Of a stretch of DNA of 64,000 nucleotides, positions 23,846 through 35,700 are shown piece by piece. The number at the start of each line of letters is the position of its first letter. Position 1 is the stretch's first letter. Origin of the DNA: Allacma fusca (lineage: Eukaryota; Arthropoda; Collembola; Symphypleona; Sminthuridae); assembly GCA_947179485.1 (NCBI GenBank), contig OX359250.1:30018654-30082653 (forward strand). Direction: 5' to 3'. A model generated the notes under the pieces. It worked only from the letters and a program-made list of their open reading frames with translations. It did no database searches and had not been told where the DNA came from. Both the position numbers and the translations under genes were made by a program.

Positions 23846-23881
23846 TTGTTTTTTGAACAATACGGATTGTTCAAAAAACAA
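23846..23881. repeat. 16-bp-stem hairpin in the right arm of the hAT-like element
   Basis: Arms 23846-23861 and 23866-23881 are exact inverted complements (TTGTTTTTTGAACAAT and its complement) with a four-base loop ACGG. Confidence 0.8.
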
Positions 23882-23983
23882 AACAAAACAAAACTCCGTG
23901 AACAAAACAAAACTCAAATTGTTCTAGTTTTGTTCATTTCCGAAGAGAACAAAACAAAACAAAACGAACAAATTACAGCACTA

Positions 23984-23991
23984 GGTATACA
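23984..23991. repeat. Right target-site duplication of the hAT-like element
   Basis: GGTATACA directly follows the right terminal inverted repeat and is identical to 22067-22074. Confidence 0.88.
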
Positions 23992-25330
23992 CATCTGTAA
24001 TAATTATACATATATCGACGTGCATTAAATACGAAATGCATCCACACAGGGCCCACCGAGTCTCTTACCAGGAGCAGATATACTAATGTCATGAATATGT
24101 AAAATGTACTTCTGTGGACATACACGGGTGAGTATGTATATAGCTATGCATAAAATCTAGAGACTCATCTTACCTACACATGACTATACATATCTACATA
24201 TGTGTACATAAGTATAAGTCATATCATGGATACATAAGTATCAAATCAAATAAGCCTCTCGACAACAAAACCAGAAGATGTTTCTCGTGGTAGGGAAACG
24301 TCGTGCTCAGGTTTAGTAGTACTTAACGATGCACACGATCCCGAGTCTCTCTGTGTAGTACTGTGCATACATCAAGAAAGGTATAGAAAGATTTGAAATC
24401 GAAAATATAAAAATGTCTATTGCGCCACAGTAAGATTTAATGAATGTAATTAATCTCCCGTCCAATGACTTCCACCGATTGTGAACTCAACAAAAGCCTT
24501 CACAGTCTGCAGCAGATCTTATCTCAAGATATTATTACAAGCCCATTAAATACTTGTGGAGCCTACACAAAAGCAAATAAACTGACATTTTCTCCCCTTG
24601 TCTTACAACATGATCGATTTCCTTAGCTCTCGTACAGGAAATTGACTTGGAATCTTTGCGTAATTTTTTATTGCCCCCAAAAACACACCACTTCTGGGAT
24701 AAGGAAACTGTCTTGTCCCTAAGGTCAATTTTTGAGCATTCCTCTAAAAAGCCCCCTAACATTTTTTTTTCGTCTAATATGTTTCCCTGACACTATCAGT
24801 GTATTTAGCAAATAGTGGAGCATTTGTGTAATGTACAGGAGGGGACCCGGGGCTAAAAAATGAAATTGTTTCTTTCATCTGGTTTTTATGATCGCACATA
24901 AAATTAATATTTGGGATATATAATGATGAGAAAAATTAAATTTTCATTGTTTTCAAGACCAGCGGTTTGATTAGTGAAGAAGTTGGAAGCCTGCGTGCAC
25001 TTTGCAGTGGCAAGGAGAGAGCCATGCCAAGGGAAGAGCTTATTATGGAGCGAGTCATGGTCGTGAGTAGCTGGAGTTACAGTTGCAGAGGGGAAAAAAA
25101 AACTTAGGACAGACTGAATGACTTTTCTAAAATGGATTTCATGATTCATTCAACAATATATAGGGAGTACAATGTGGTCCGGTGGTACAATTATGGTATC
25201 ACAACAATGGGAAGGAGAGGAATAATCTCGTCTTTACTGAAGCGGTGTTTATTGGTTGACTCCTTCGTACACAGAAGAGCAGTCTTGTTTGTTAAGCTTT
25301 TCCACTTGATTACCATTATGTTGTTGGACA

Positions 25331-25414
25331 GTGTTTGTGAGTCTTCAAACACTCACCGCTCATCACTTCATATCCTTCCCACAAATTAGCCTTCATTAAA
25401 CATAGCCCTAATTA
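25331..25414 (+). repeat. Noncoding block C, copy 1 (partner at 53022-53105)
   Basis: The shared path is GTGTTTGTxxGxxxxCAAACACTC, then CACCGCTC, then CCTTCCCACAAATTA, then TTC.AT.AAA, then CCCTAATT, all in the same order and near-equal spacing. The first part of each copy can also fold as a short GTGTTTG/CAAACAC hairpin. No frame is conserved. Confidence 0.55.
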
Positions 25415-26789
25415 TTCTGAGTTAAGAAAACAACAAAAACTTCACCCTCTCGTTCTTCCGCCGAAAAATTTGTCTCATATGAACAATAGGGGCATGCAGG
25501 TGTGCTCTTGACTACATGTATATATGTATATACAAAATCCATGGAGGGGTATGAACCAACATAGCATATCAATGTCTGTGTCTTTAGCTAATCACACACT
25601 CCTCATAAAATATACACTCCAGCTTCACAAGAGATATTTCTAGGAAAAAGTAAAAAAAAAAATTAACTCCAGCAGTACTACTTGTTGTTAAATTGGCTGT
25701 AAAATAGAAATGCATGTAAAAATAATATGGAGTGTAAACCACTTGATTTCCTCGAAGCCGGTTCAAAGTCGGCACTTTCCTAGAAATTAGACTCTTAAGA
25801 GTTAAAATGTTCCAAGTATAGTTTCCGTCCTGCTCTTAAATTATATCTAGTTTAAAAAACAATTTATTCCTCACACATTATTATGTCCTTTTATTTTTGT
25901 GCAACCCAAACAATTACAGCATCCTCACACCGACCATCCTATATAGATCCCCATAATTAGATATGCTCATACACACACACACAAGGGCTCCCAGAGCCCA
26001 TCTCTCCACTCCCCCCAAAACTTTCAACGAGTCCATTGAAATTAGACATAGTTTTCCGTGGAATTTTATCCCGTGAACGTCACTCGTTAACTTTACTAAC
26101 AAATACTAACAGGCTCATTTCAATAATTATGCATCTTGATAGGTGGACCAATCCTGGGTATAATTACAAGGCTCAAGGAGGAAGCTCACATTTTTATTTC
26201 TCAGAGGATCATTAACGCTCCGAGCTTGTTACATCAAATTAGGCTCATGGAGTCCCTTGAATTTCCCCTGACCTTGCAATGGGCTTGTGGCATATTGATT
26301 ATTTCATAAAATCAATCTAATTTGCGATAAAAACTCGAACGTTACTTATTGTTAGTATGAAGTCATTATAAAAACCTGTTAACAAATTTGCTTCACGTGG
26401 ACACATACATATGTGCTCATATGTGAGGCTGGGACGATCCGACGATGACTGCAAAGGATTTTCGAAATTAAATTAAAACGGGGATCCAGTTCTAACCGCA
26501 CACAGCTATGGCTTATATTGTGACAAGAAAACAGTAGAGAGGCTTGAGTGGGCTTGTGCACACTGTGAATGAAGGAGAGGAGCCATATAGGCAGAGGATA
26601 TAGCTTTTTATGGACGCTGCACGCTAAACGTTAAGTAGATTGGAAGTAAAAAGTAGTTAGTGGTAGAAGAAAGGCTAAGGGCTAAATTAATTAAGTCAGG
26701 AAATGTTCTTCACAGCATGGACTCTCTGGTCTCGAGAGTAAAATCAACTGTGAAGGAAAGGGTGGGAAGTAGTTACGAGCACTTGTGAG

Positions 26790-26820
26790 TGAGAGAGAGA
26801 GAGAGAGAGGGAGAGAAGAG
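26790..26820. repeat. (AG)n microsatellite
   Basis: A slightly interrupted AG run inside block A2. Confidence 0.85.
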
Positions 26821-26970
26821 AAAGAGAACATTTCTAGGGAGATGATGATATGAGAGAAGAGAGCAAAAATCCTCGGGTTTTCACATGTCGACAACAGGCA
26901 GTCGGCGTATGATGTGCACCGTGCTTTATAATGTAATTACATCCCCAGAACAGATTTTACTCCAATATAG

Positions 26971-26971
<1 letters not shown>

Positions 26972-27004
<33 letters not shown>
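26972..27004. repeat. (AC)n microsatellite
   Basis: About 16 AC units inside block A2. Confidence 0.9.
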
Positions 27005-27005
<1 letters not shown>

Positions 27006-28500
27006 CAAGAATCAGCATCAAGACTCTGAGAGGCAGGTACGAGCGCAAGAACCGAAGGAAACAAAAGGAGGCGCGGTCAGAAGACAGAAAAGTTTACCAA
27101 AAACAGCGATAAATTGAGAAAAATGCAAGTTAGGCTCTTTCAGGGTGTTTTCTCAGAAAAGGAAACACAAAGCTGAAAGGTAGGCGCCATCAAAAACCAA
27201 CTCATCACTTACTCTTAATTTATTTATTGTATTTACAAAGCGGTCTTTTTACAAAAATACAATTAAACCCCAACAGTATTTTCTGCTTTAATACCTAAAC
27301 TCACATATGCTCACAGTATATATGTACCACCACAGAAATCCCAGGCACTAACAGTACAACTCAAAAATTATAAGCCCTCTAGTACATACATACATATCTA
27401 TTTCTATGTACATACGGATGTATACGTATGAAACTTACTCCACCATATTTCAAGGGCTGTATCCAAAATTCTGATAAATCTGGCTTTCATCAAAACCATA
27501 TGTTTTCCTTAGTCATGGAAGTCTATGTCCCTTCCATTTTGTTACAACTCCGTAGAGAATCTCTAGACTAATTTCTAACTTTCGAACCTTATTCATTGAT
27601 TCTTCTGCTTTGAACTTGAATTGATTAGTTTTTCGACCTGATTCCCTTTAACACAAGGTGAGCTTATTATTTCCTGTGAGAGAAAGATGGGAAGGCTTGG
27701 AAATGTGTGCTTGAAAATAAGAGCTCTGATGAGGGAAGTTGTTAGAATCAAATACTATCCTTGAACATGCAATTGGTGCTAAAAAGGTACGTAACTGCAT
27801 ACTATAAATCTACAAGGGAAGTATCTACTTATACTTTGTTCAAAACAATACAGAGACACAAAATAATACTGTAATATAATTACAATTACGCATATATACA
27901 TAGCTTGTTTCACTTTTCACTATATACTATCACTATCGAGGGACTATTTCTGTAATGGATATTCAAAGAGCGTGTTGAAAGCTGATATGAACTCAACTTA
28001 TTGTTAGATCAAATACCTTGGTGGTGGATGATGTGCAAAAGTTGTGTCAGTGACTAATTACTTTTACGTGTGGGTAATGCAATTACCACCAGTTGCCTTT
28101 AGAGAACAGTCTGTGACACATAAACACAATTTCAAGAAACAATAGATATAGGAATTGGACGGGAAAAAAAATAAAAGTAGAAAAAGCTCGGAAAATTAAA
28201 CAGCCGGCGGAGATCCATCTAATGTCCAATAATTAGAGCATAAGGTAAAACCTATTAAAAGCATTATAGAAGGCAGAGCATTAATTACTTCGGTTACATT
28301 AACTTCACAGAGAAAGTCTCAAGAGCAGTGTCCGTATAGACTCTGAAGAATCTCGAGAGAGGGTTGGGATTTAAATTACAGTTAACATGGTTCCTGGTGA
28401 GTGTTTATTCTGTCAAAGTGTGTACAGAGCGTTGGTAAATATAAAAAGAGAACTAGGGAATTTTCAGCCTTGAAAGAGCCTAAAATGGACCTATGAATTG

Positions 28501-28672
28501 CAGGAGTCTCTAAAGTAATTACGTAGGATAATAGGAGAGGTCAATTTAATCAAAAACGTTTTAATTCATTTTTCGCCTCCAATCTTTATTACCGATTGAT
28601 GACTCAGTTATTTCTTGCACCTTTTAAGTATCCACTGTGTGGATTGGGGATGCTGACATCATCATCAAATTA
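28501..28672 (-). repeat. Noncoding block D, copy 1 (inverted partner at 44924-45067)
   Basis: Read on the minus strand it matches 44924-45067 on the plus strand. Shared words in order: GATGATGAYGTCAGCA, AAATRACYRAGTCATCA, GGYGAAAAATGAATTAAA, AAATTGACCTCTYYTATTAT, GTAATTRCT and ACTCC. The best 100 bases agree at about 80 percent with few gaps. No reading frame is conserved. Confidence 0.65.
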
Positions 28673-29599
28673 AATACAATCACCTCTTTCTTCCCACCAC
28701 CGAACCGCTTCCCTCAATAGCAGTAATACTAAAGATGGCTAATTTTATTTTAAATTATTGGTTTTATTTCCCCAGTTTTTGTTTTTTCAAAAAACTGGAC
28801 CCGTGAGAATTAATAAAAGATATTAAATGCAAGTCGTATAAAACTTAATGCGCTTACAAAATACTAACAAATTAGGAATTGCATTAATGTTGTGAACAAC
28901 CTTGTGAAAACTATGGAAATTGTTTTTAAGGATTTAGTATAATGGTTTTAGCTGAAAAACAAAAAGGAAGGGGAGTGAAAACAGTTCAGCCCAGAATCTG
29001 ATTGAAGTTCAAAAGGGAGTCCAGGGTTGAATTTTCCAATGGTTTTACATATCTACCACATTTCTTTCAAAATACCCGTGATTAATAATATTACTTTGGG
29101 GATTATACGCTGTCAGAACAACTCATTGCAGACATTGATGGGCCTCTTTTCATAAATATGCTTTGACCTAAGGATTCATAATGTCTAGGATTTTCATATT
29201 TTTTTAAAATTGAGGATGCAAAATGCAGTTTACTATACCTGAGGTGTAAATAAAAAAATTTGCATTCTTATTATCCAAGACTTTTGAGCAATTTCAGGGG
29301 AAAAGATATTCATTTATTTTGAAGGAAAAATACATATGGAGGCTTAAATTGTGGGCATATACATAAATCATGTAATGTGTTTCATCAATGAATGACAATG
29401 ATTTGTTTTTGTTTAGGTTTAGGAAGAATTTTAATGTTTTATGTCCCACCAGGAGTCGGCTGTCGGCTCACTTCCCTGGGTGTACTGCTGTGCCTAGCCT
29501 CCCACCCTGCGTTATGTACATAGAGCATTGATGCAGATGTAGAGGGCAAAAATGTTTGTCTACTTTTTTGTTTGTATTTTATAATATCTTTATTACATT

Positions 29600-30545
29600 A
29601 CATATGTTTTAAATTTATATTTTTTTAAATGATTTTGCGACCTTCGATCGGTGAGTACCTCACAATATTTCGCCCATTACCCTATTAATTTTTAGATTCT
29701 GTTTAAATTATTACTGTATTTAGATAACTAAAACTTCTAAAATGAAAAAAATGTCGATTTTATGACATACGCAATTATTACTGCTTTAAAAATGTTACCA
29801 GGATTTTAAATAACCATTTTTTATGCAGCAATTACATTGCTCTAAAACGAACCATTAAAGAAAGATACAAGGGAATCGCAGTTTTTCAAAAATTGAGAAT
29901 TTTTTTTTGAAGAAACTCAAAATTTTGAACTCAGGTGAATCATATTAACACACCCCACGCAAAAGTTATAGCTGTTTTTCAAATATCAAGGTGGCTCCTG
30001 AATTCATTGTTTTTGAAATTTTGAAACTTTATCAACATGAATTTACAAATTTTAATTTTAAATTTAAAAAAAACTTTATCAAAGGTCAATTAGTCCTAAG
30101 AGGAGTAAGGCCACACATGAATCCTTGTCCGCAAAAATAAATGTTGAAATTTGGATCGAAAATCGGTATTTTGGATTATCCCGCCAAATTTTTAACTACA
30201 ATTCAATTTCAAAATTTCTGTCAAAATGATTATAATTAAATAGCATTCGAATGAGCTCTAAAACAGCGAGATGACACAACCCAGTTCAAAGTTAAGTTCT
30301 TTCAAGTGTTTCAACAAGCCCCGAAATGGGTGTTTGGATATTTTAAAACCAGGTCGGTTTTTTAAACTACAGATATGTTTATGGTGGGTCCTGTGTTAGT
30401 GGTTTTATTTGGTATAATCTATTTTTATTCTATATTCTATTTTTTTTTTGAATTTGTCAAAATTTTCAGCTTTTTCAAAAATTTCTGTCAAAATTTTCAG
30501 CTTTTTCAAAAATTTCTGTCAAAATTTTGAAAATCTACCTAATGA
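29600..30545. repeat. A/T-run-rich segment with a 31-bp tandem duplication, unclassified
   Basis: Dense in AAATTTT/TTTTCAAAAA words unlike flanking sequence. At 30455-30485 and 30486-30516 a 31-base unit (starting TGTCAAAATTTTCAGC) is repeated exactly, with a partial third copy from 30517. No terminal repeats or coding frame were found. It may be a degraded mobile element. Confidence 0.4.
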
Positions 30546-32217
30546 ATTCAAAATTTAATTTAGGGTTAGAATGACTGTTCGCACGAGGTATTGCACTTGG
30601 TGGCAAGTTCCCCATGCTTGTGAAGTTCCATCGAGGTTTTGCCTTTTCCCTACACAAATTATGAAGGAGTAGAGGGGAAAAAAACATGGGGCATTGTTGT
30701 CAGGTGATGAGTGTAATGACAATGACGTAACCTTATCCGCTAATTGGAGCACACGAACCTAAATGAGTTGGATTAAACCAACAAAAGCCATGGAAGTGGA
30801 CTGAGAAGATAAGGAATGGAGTTCCCAAGCAAATAATTTGAAATAATTAACAAACAATTTAGAATATAGTAAATTAGAATTGGGCTGAGCTTCCTCCCTG
30901 CTTTTCTGTCAGTCTTCTACGAAAGGACGCTAAATTACCTTTGATTTTTGCTCACTATGGGTTGTCCTGAGACAATGTGTGAACTTTGATGTAAACCCGA
31001 GGGCAAGATTTCCTCCTCAATTGGTACCATTCGCCCTTCCACTCTGAAACCTTTTCCTAATAAAAAGTTGCCATTTGCCATTACACTATTGTGTAACTTG
31101 ATTTTTGTCCATAATGAAACTACACACATGGCTCACAAATAATGAACAAGGGTCAATTTGTCTTTCCCAATTTCATTCCAAGAAATCAGGTCTGGTACAA
31201 GAGGAGCTTGGTGCTGTCTGATTTAAAGTAATTTCCTGTGCCCCGTACATCCCTGTAATAAACAGACATATGTACACTACGACAAAAAGAGTCATGTCCA
31301 CATTAATTTTTTCAGGAAGGAAAATATCAAGAAACGGGATATTTAACCTTTGTCTCAACTCAGACATTTAGTCCTGTAAGTAGTAGAAACTACACGCAGT
31401 TCACAATCAGAGGGGAACTTAATTTCAATTTATTTCATTATTATCATATCATTGTGAGCCTGAGTAGTGATTTGTTTTATTAATGTCCCTTACCAATTTG
31501 CAATGAAATTAGCTCCAAAATCCTTTAAAAAAAATTGGAACGTGAGCCTTAGAACTCGACTGTAAGTTCCATCACTGTAATCTCAAGCAAAATTAATGTG
31601 ATCCTGCTCAGGGTCAGTGTTCATCATCAGAAAAAGTCTTAAACTAATAAGAGGAGATTTGTATAACACTATGTTAGGACTCTTGAGGAGGCATTAAGTA
31701 CAGTATAGACCTATAATTCGTCCCAGTGTTTTTATCCCCAGAAAAACACATAATCCTCCTCCTCATGCAAATATGTTATTACAGGAATGCAGTCATATCG
31801 AGCAACATAAAATAATACTTATCGGTTGAGTTTTTTGAGGGAGAATTCCCTCGACATTTTTTCTCCAAATTATTGATAACTTGGGAAATGCTGGATGACT
31901 ACTGACAAGTACACATGGTCTCCTCATGGTATTTATATGCTGCATGAGGATTTATTCTTACACAGAATATATAGCTAGTTCTGTTTGTTCAGCTTCAATA
32001 GGAAAAGTAATAGTAACAATTAGGGAGGAATACTCTTCAGGCATTGAATACAGTTGGTTTTTGGTCGACCATCAAGGCCAAACGAGAGCGTCAAGTGAAG
32101 AAACACAAATTGTACATCATTAGAGGCAGTAAAACGTTTCGATAAAAACTGTTTTCCTAATTACAATTTATGATGGTTCCCGTGAGCGGTGTCTTTTTCC
32201 TTCCTCTTTTAAGAACG

Positions 32218-32250
32218 AGTCTCTCTCTCACTCTCTCTCTCTCTCTCTCT
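32218..32250. repeat. (CT)n microsatellite
   Basis: An interrupted CT run of about 33 bases in the gene-poor region. Confidence 0.85.
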
Positions 32251-32723
32251 CCCTCTCTGTCTCTTACGTATTTGTCTATATTTTCACCGTTCAATTATGG
32301 GAGAGGATAAGGAGAGGACCATACGGGGTATCCAGTAGGCCGTCTCTTATTATTGTTGAGAGAGAAAATAATTCTGTAATTTGCCATGTTTCATGTTGCA
32401 CACGCATGTTCCACACAATTACCATATGCTTTATATATTGAGTGGAGAGTCACAGCACTGCATTTTGGCTCCTGACAGGAGACTCCGTCCAGCAATGACT
32501 GTATACATATCTATAGCACCTGGGTATCAAAATATCGCAAGTTCAGGGGTATGCAACGAGGATCACAGAATCGTCATGTGTGACATCAAGATGTAGCTTT
32601 ACTAACCTAAACCTATACAGGATATGTATATTTTTTTTATGGAGGATCTCCGATTATGTATCTACCTCCTGGAGCTCCTCTTTTATACCCAGCTCGGAGA
32701 AATTTATATATGGGATCTAAAGA

Positions 32724-32746
32724 GTGTGTGTGTGTGTGTGTGTGTG
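32724..32746. repeat. (GT)n microsatellite
   Basis: About 11 GT units. Confidence 0.88.
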
Positions 32747-35700
32747 GAAGTTTTGTATAATACAAAGTAACCTTAACAGCTTTGTCCTGCTATAGTGTAG
32801 CAGTGCGGCAGGAAAAATTGGAAGCGCGTTGATTTCCCTAAATGAGTCAAATGCCTCAATAAAGTATGATTCACATTTTATTATTTCTTTACAATGTGTG
32901 TCTGTTCTGCCTTCGGAGCATACACCTCAGCCCCTGTAATACATACTCAATTACGGTGAGGAACGTTTGGAGCGGACGGTATCCGCAGCAAATAAATTAC
33001 GAACACTGTAATAATCATAATAAAATGACTCTGTAGGAGCAGGAGTATGTGAGGACGTCAGGGGATTCTATATAGCTATTCATAGCAAGTTTATTACTCA
33101 TATTACATTTACTGATAAAAAACGCCCAGGCCAACTACACAGAGCTAATTCACTGTTCAGCTCTCATTATAGCAAACTTATGACAGCACAATGGAAACAA
33201 TTCAACCCTCGTAATCGTAATAATAATAATAGCTAATAATATTTTCGTTGATTGCAATAGAGTGATAAATGTGTAAATCTTGTATGCAATTATACTACCC
33301 TTCCTTATATAGACTTCCAGGCAGTCCCCACCCCCAGACTTCCATGTACATACATACATATCTCCGTGTACAATTAATACAGATATGCACGTAAACACTG
33401 CCACTCTTTGTGTGTATGTATATATAAAGGTACAGAGTGCATTTTTGAATGTAATAATATTCTTTATGAGGAGGAGATAGGAGCAGATACAGACAGACAC
33501 ACACACACAGGTATGGTATAGGTTCATTACGTGCAATATCGCACTTCACAGAACCTGACTTATGCTATGGGGAAAAGTATATCTATCTGTATTTTTGAGA
33601 GTGCTATAATATGGCGGATAAATAATTGAGCTCTCCCGTCCCTTCTTCTCTTTGAGAATTTGCTTTTTTTATAGACTTGGTTCCTTCTTCCCCTTCCTCT
33701 GTTCGGTTGCTTGTTAGTGAAGGCGCCAAGGCAATTTGTTTCCATGCTCAATAATTTCATTGCAATTTAACCCCTTGTTGTCCATTTGGTTTCATTGCAA
33801 ATTATCATTACGGCAAACCACATTAGATTGTAACCAATTGCTCTATTAGTTAATTTCCAAGCAGCAGGCATCGTCCCTTTCTGGCTCGGATACAGTGTAG
33901 CTGGCTAATCCTGATTTTTGTTCGGACCTACTATGCTATAGTACTCTTTGCAGACTGATCCGCGTCGCTCATGATTATCCTCTGTTGCTCATCACCAGAT
34001 GTAAAAGGTTGGTGTCTAACCAACCATGTATGCTCGGAGTGAATGCTCAAGTGTTTCCACCACAAATCGCTAGTAATTTTTCCCAACGGATAGTTCCTGT
34101 CCGTTGAGGATTGCTCCTCCGTAAGCCAATAGTTGTCAGGATTATGGATTTTATTAGGGCTATTATGTCTTCTTAAGATGGCGAAGGCAAATAACTATCA
34201 ATTTGAGGTTTCCTTCGTTAACGTTTCCATTTCTTCCACTACTCATCCTCTTGACCAGAGAGTTTACCATGAAATTAGAGAACATCTGTCTAATCAATGA
34301 TCGTAAGCCTCTGAGGTGTTTAGTCTTGTCAGCAGTGGAATAGCTTGATTTGATAAACAATGTTTCAATCTCTCACTCCTACTGTCTTGGCAAAAACGTA
34401 AATTATGATTGATTCTCTTCTTTTTTATAGCTCTTGCCGACAGTATGTATGTATCTTCGTTCCAATTCTCCCCTTTGGAGCAGTGTAGTCAGAGAGCCGC
34501 GTTGCTAAACGATTACGCTCCTCAAAAAACATAAGGGTAAGTACAAGGGTTGCTCTGCAGAGTAAACAGGATTCTGTGGTTTTTCCTAAATCGGTTGGAA
34601 ATAATTCATACTGATGTAGCAACATTGAAATTACATATTGTATTAGTCTTCTCTCTGGTCATTTGAAGCAAGCTGAAATCAAAGGCAGAATCACATCTAG
34701 TTTTTTTTTTAATAAAAAAAAACACCAACAGCACGTTATAGTAACATGTGTGGATATGTTCCTGATGATAGTGTGTGTCTGTATGTGATTTAAGTACCAC
34801 TTCGGGATTACAAGTCCCTCACCACACGAGCACCATCATTTGGGATGGTTGTCATTCTTCCCCTCTCTGACGTGATCAGTGATTGAGTTGGTGGTTTTAA
34901 AAATGTGTTGGCAATAGGGAATACAAAGTAGGATTTGATTGATTGGCAGTGCTCAACTGTACAAATAATGGCTCAATTTTAATTTCATCTTCATGAAAAT
35001 TCCTCTGCTATTTTCCAGTCCCCAATTACTATTATGGATTCCCAAATCCATCCCCAACTACAAATTAGAGTTCAAAAGAACACTTGTTCTGAGGGGAGTT
35101 TCCCTTTTGGAACTGTCTTTCGTGGGTATGCTCTCGAGAGTCCTGGTGAAAGATTCTGCTTTGGAAATTACACTATTTCAAGCACATAGTGCTTATTTAA
35201 TACTGGTTTTTACTTCGTAAATGACGAATGAGATTAAAAATGCTAATTTCTATAGAGAAGGAAAGAATTTGAAATAAAACCTTCCGCGACCTTTTGTTGG
35301 TGGGGAATTGGGAAGTCATTGCCCAACTGTTTGCCAGAGAATTTTCCTAAGGTCAAGCACTCAATCAGTTTTATGAACTGGGCACAGTAGCAGCATAATT
35401 CGTTATGAGCAATGAGGAGTGAATGAAGTAGTTGTTTTTTTTTTGCAGAGGAAAAACAATGCTCAAAAATTGATTACCAGAAAATGAGTAATACTATTTC
35501 ATTATAAAAAAATTACTTGAGAATTAAGGAAGCTCAAATTACATGTATGAGTGTCATTATGTATGTATGTATGTATGTACATGTGCGTAAAAGGGATGTC
35601 GGAAGAATCTAAGCTGTTTCATTCTCGCCAGAAAATTGCAGCATTTAAGTGTTTATTTATGAACACGCAATTGTGAAGATATGAGGAACAGGATTCAAGT

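Larger units (their letters stand above)
22075..23983. mobile_element. Non-autonomous hAT-like DNA transposon (1909 bp)
   Basis: The left end starts TAGTGCTGTAAT and the right end, read inward on the minus strand, also starts TAGTGCTGTAAT. Both continue with TTGTTCG and then T/G-rich TTTTGTTTTGTTC-type sequence. The element is flanked by a perfect 8-bp direct repeat GGTATACA (22067-22074 and 23984-23991). Eight-base target duplications and TAG/CAGNGCTG-like ends are hallmarks of the hAT superfamily. No transposase frame is present: the only open frames come from an internal minisatellite. Subterminal regions are rich in AACAAAAC/GTTTTGTT words on both sides. The perfect target duplication suggests the insertion is not very old. 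Confidence 0.88.
26680..27195. repeat. Noncoding block A, copy 2 (partner at 1741-2040)
   Basis: It starts GGCTAAATTAATTAAGTCAG and follows the same word order as copy 1: AGGAAAT, then GGAGGCGCGGTCAGA near 27068, CAGGGTG near 27143, GGCGCC near 27183. It is longer than copy 1 because AG (26790-26820) and AC (26972-27004) microsatellites lie inside it. Confidence 0.5.
23992..29600. other. Gene-poor region with duplicated noncoding blocks C1, A2 and D1
   Basis: No coding exon is supportable. It contains block C1 (25331-25414), block A2 (26680-27195) with AG and AC microsatellites, and block D1 (28501-28672). ATGTACATATGTAC-type words cluster at 24130-24240 and 27380-27430. Open frames here start mostly in low-complexity text and have no domain signature. 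Confidence 0.6.

Noticed and set aside
29440..29530. SINE-like fragment (minus strand GGTGGGACATAAAAC, flanked by GC-richer sequence)
   Set aside because: No complete Pol III promoter, tail repeat or target duplication could be identified.
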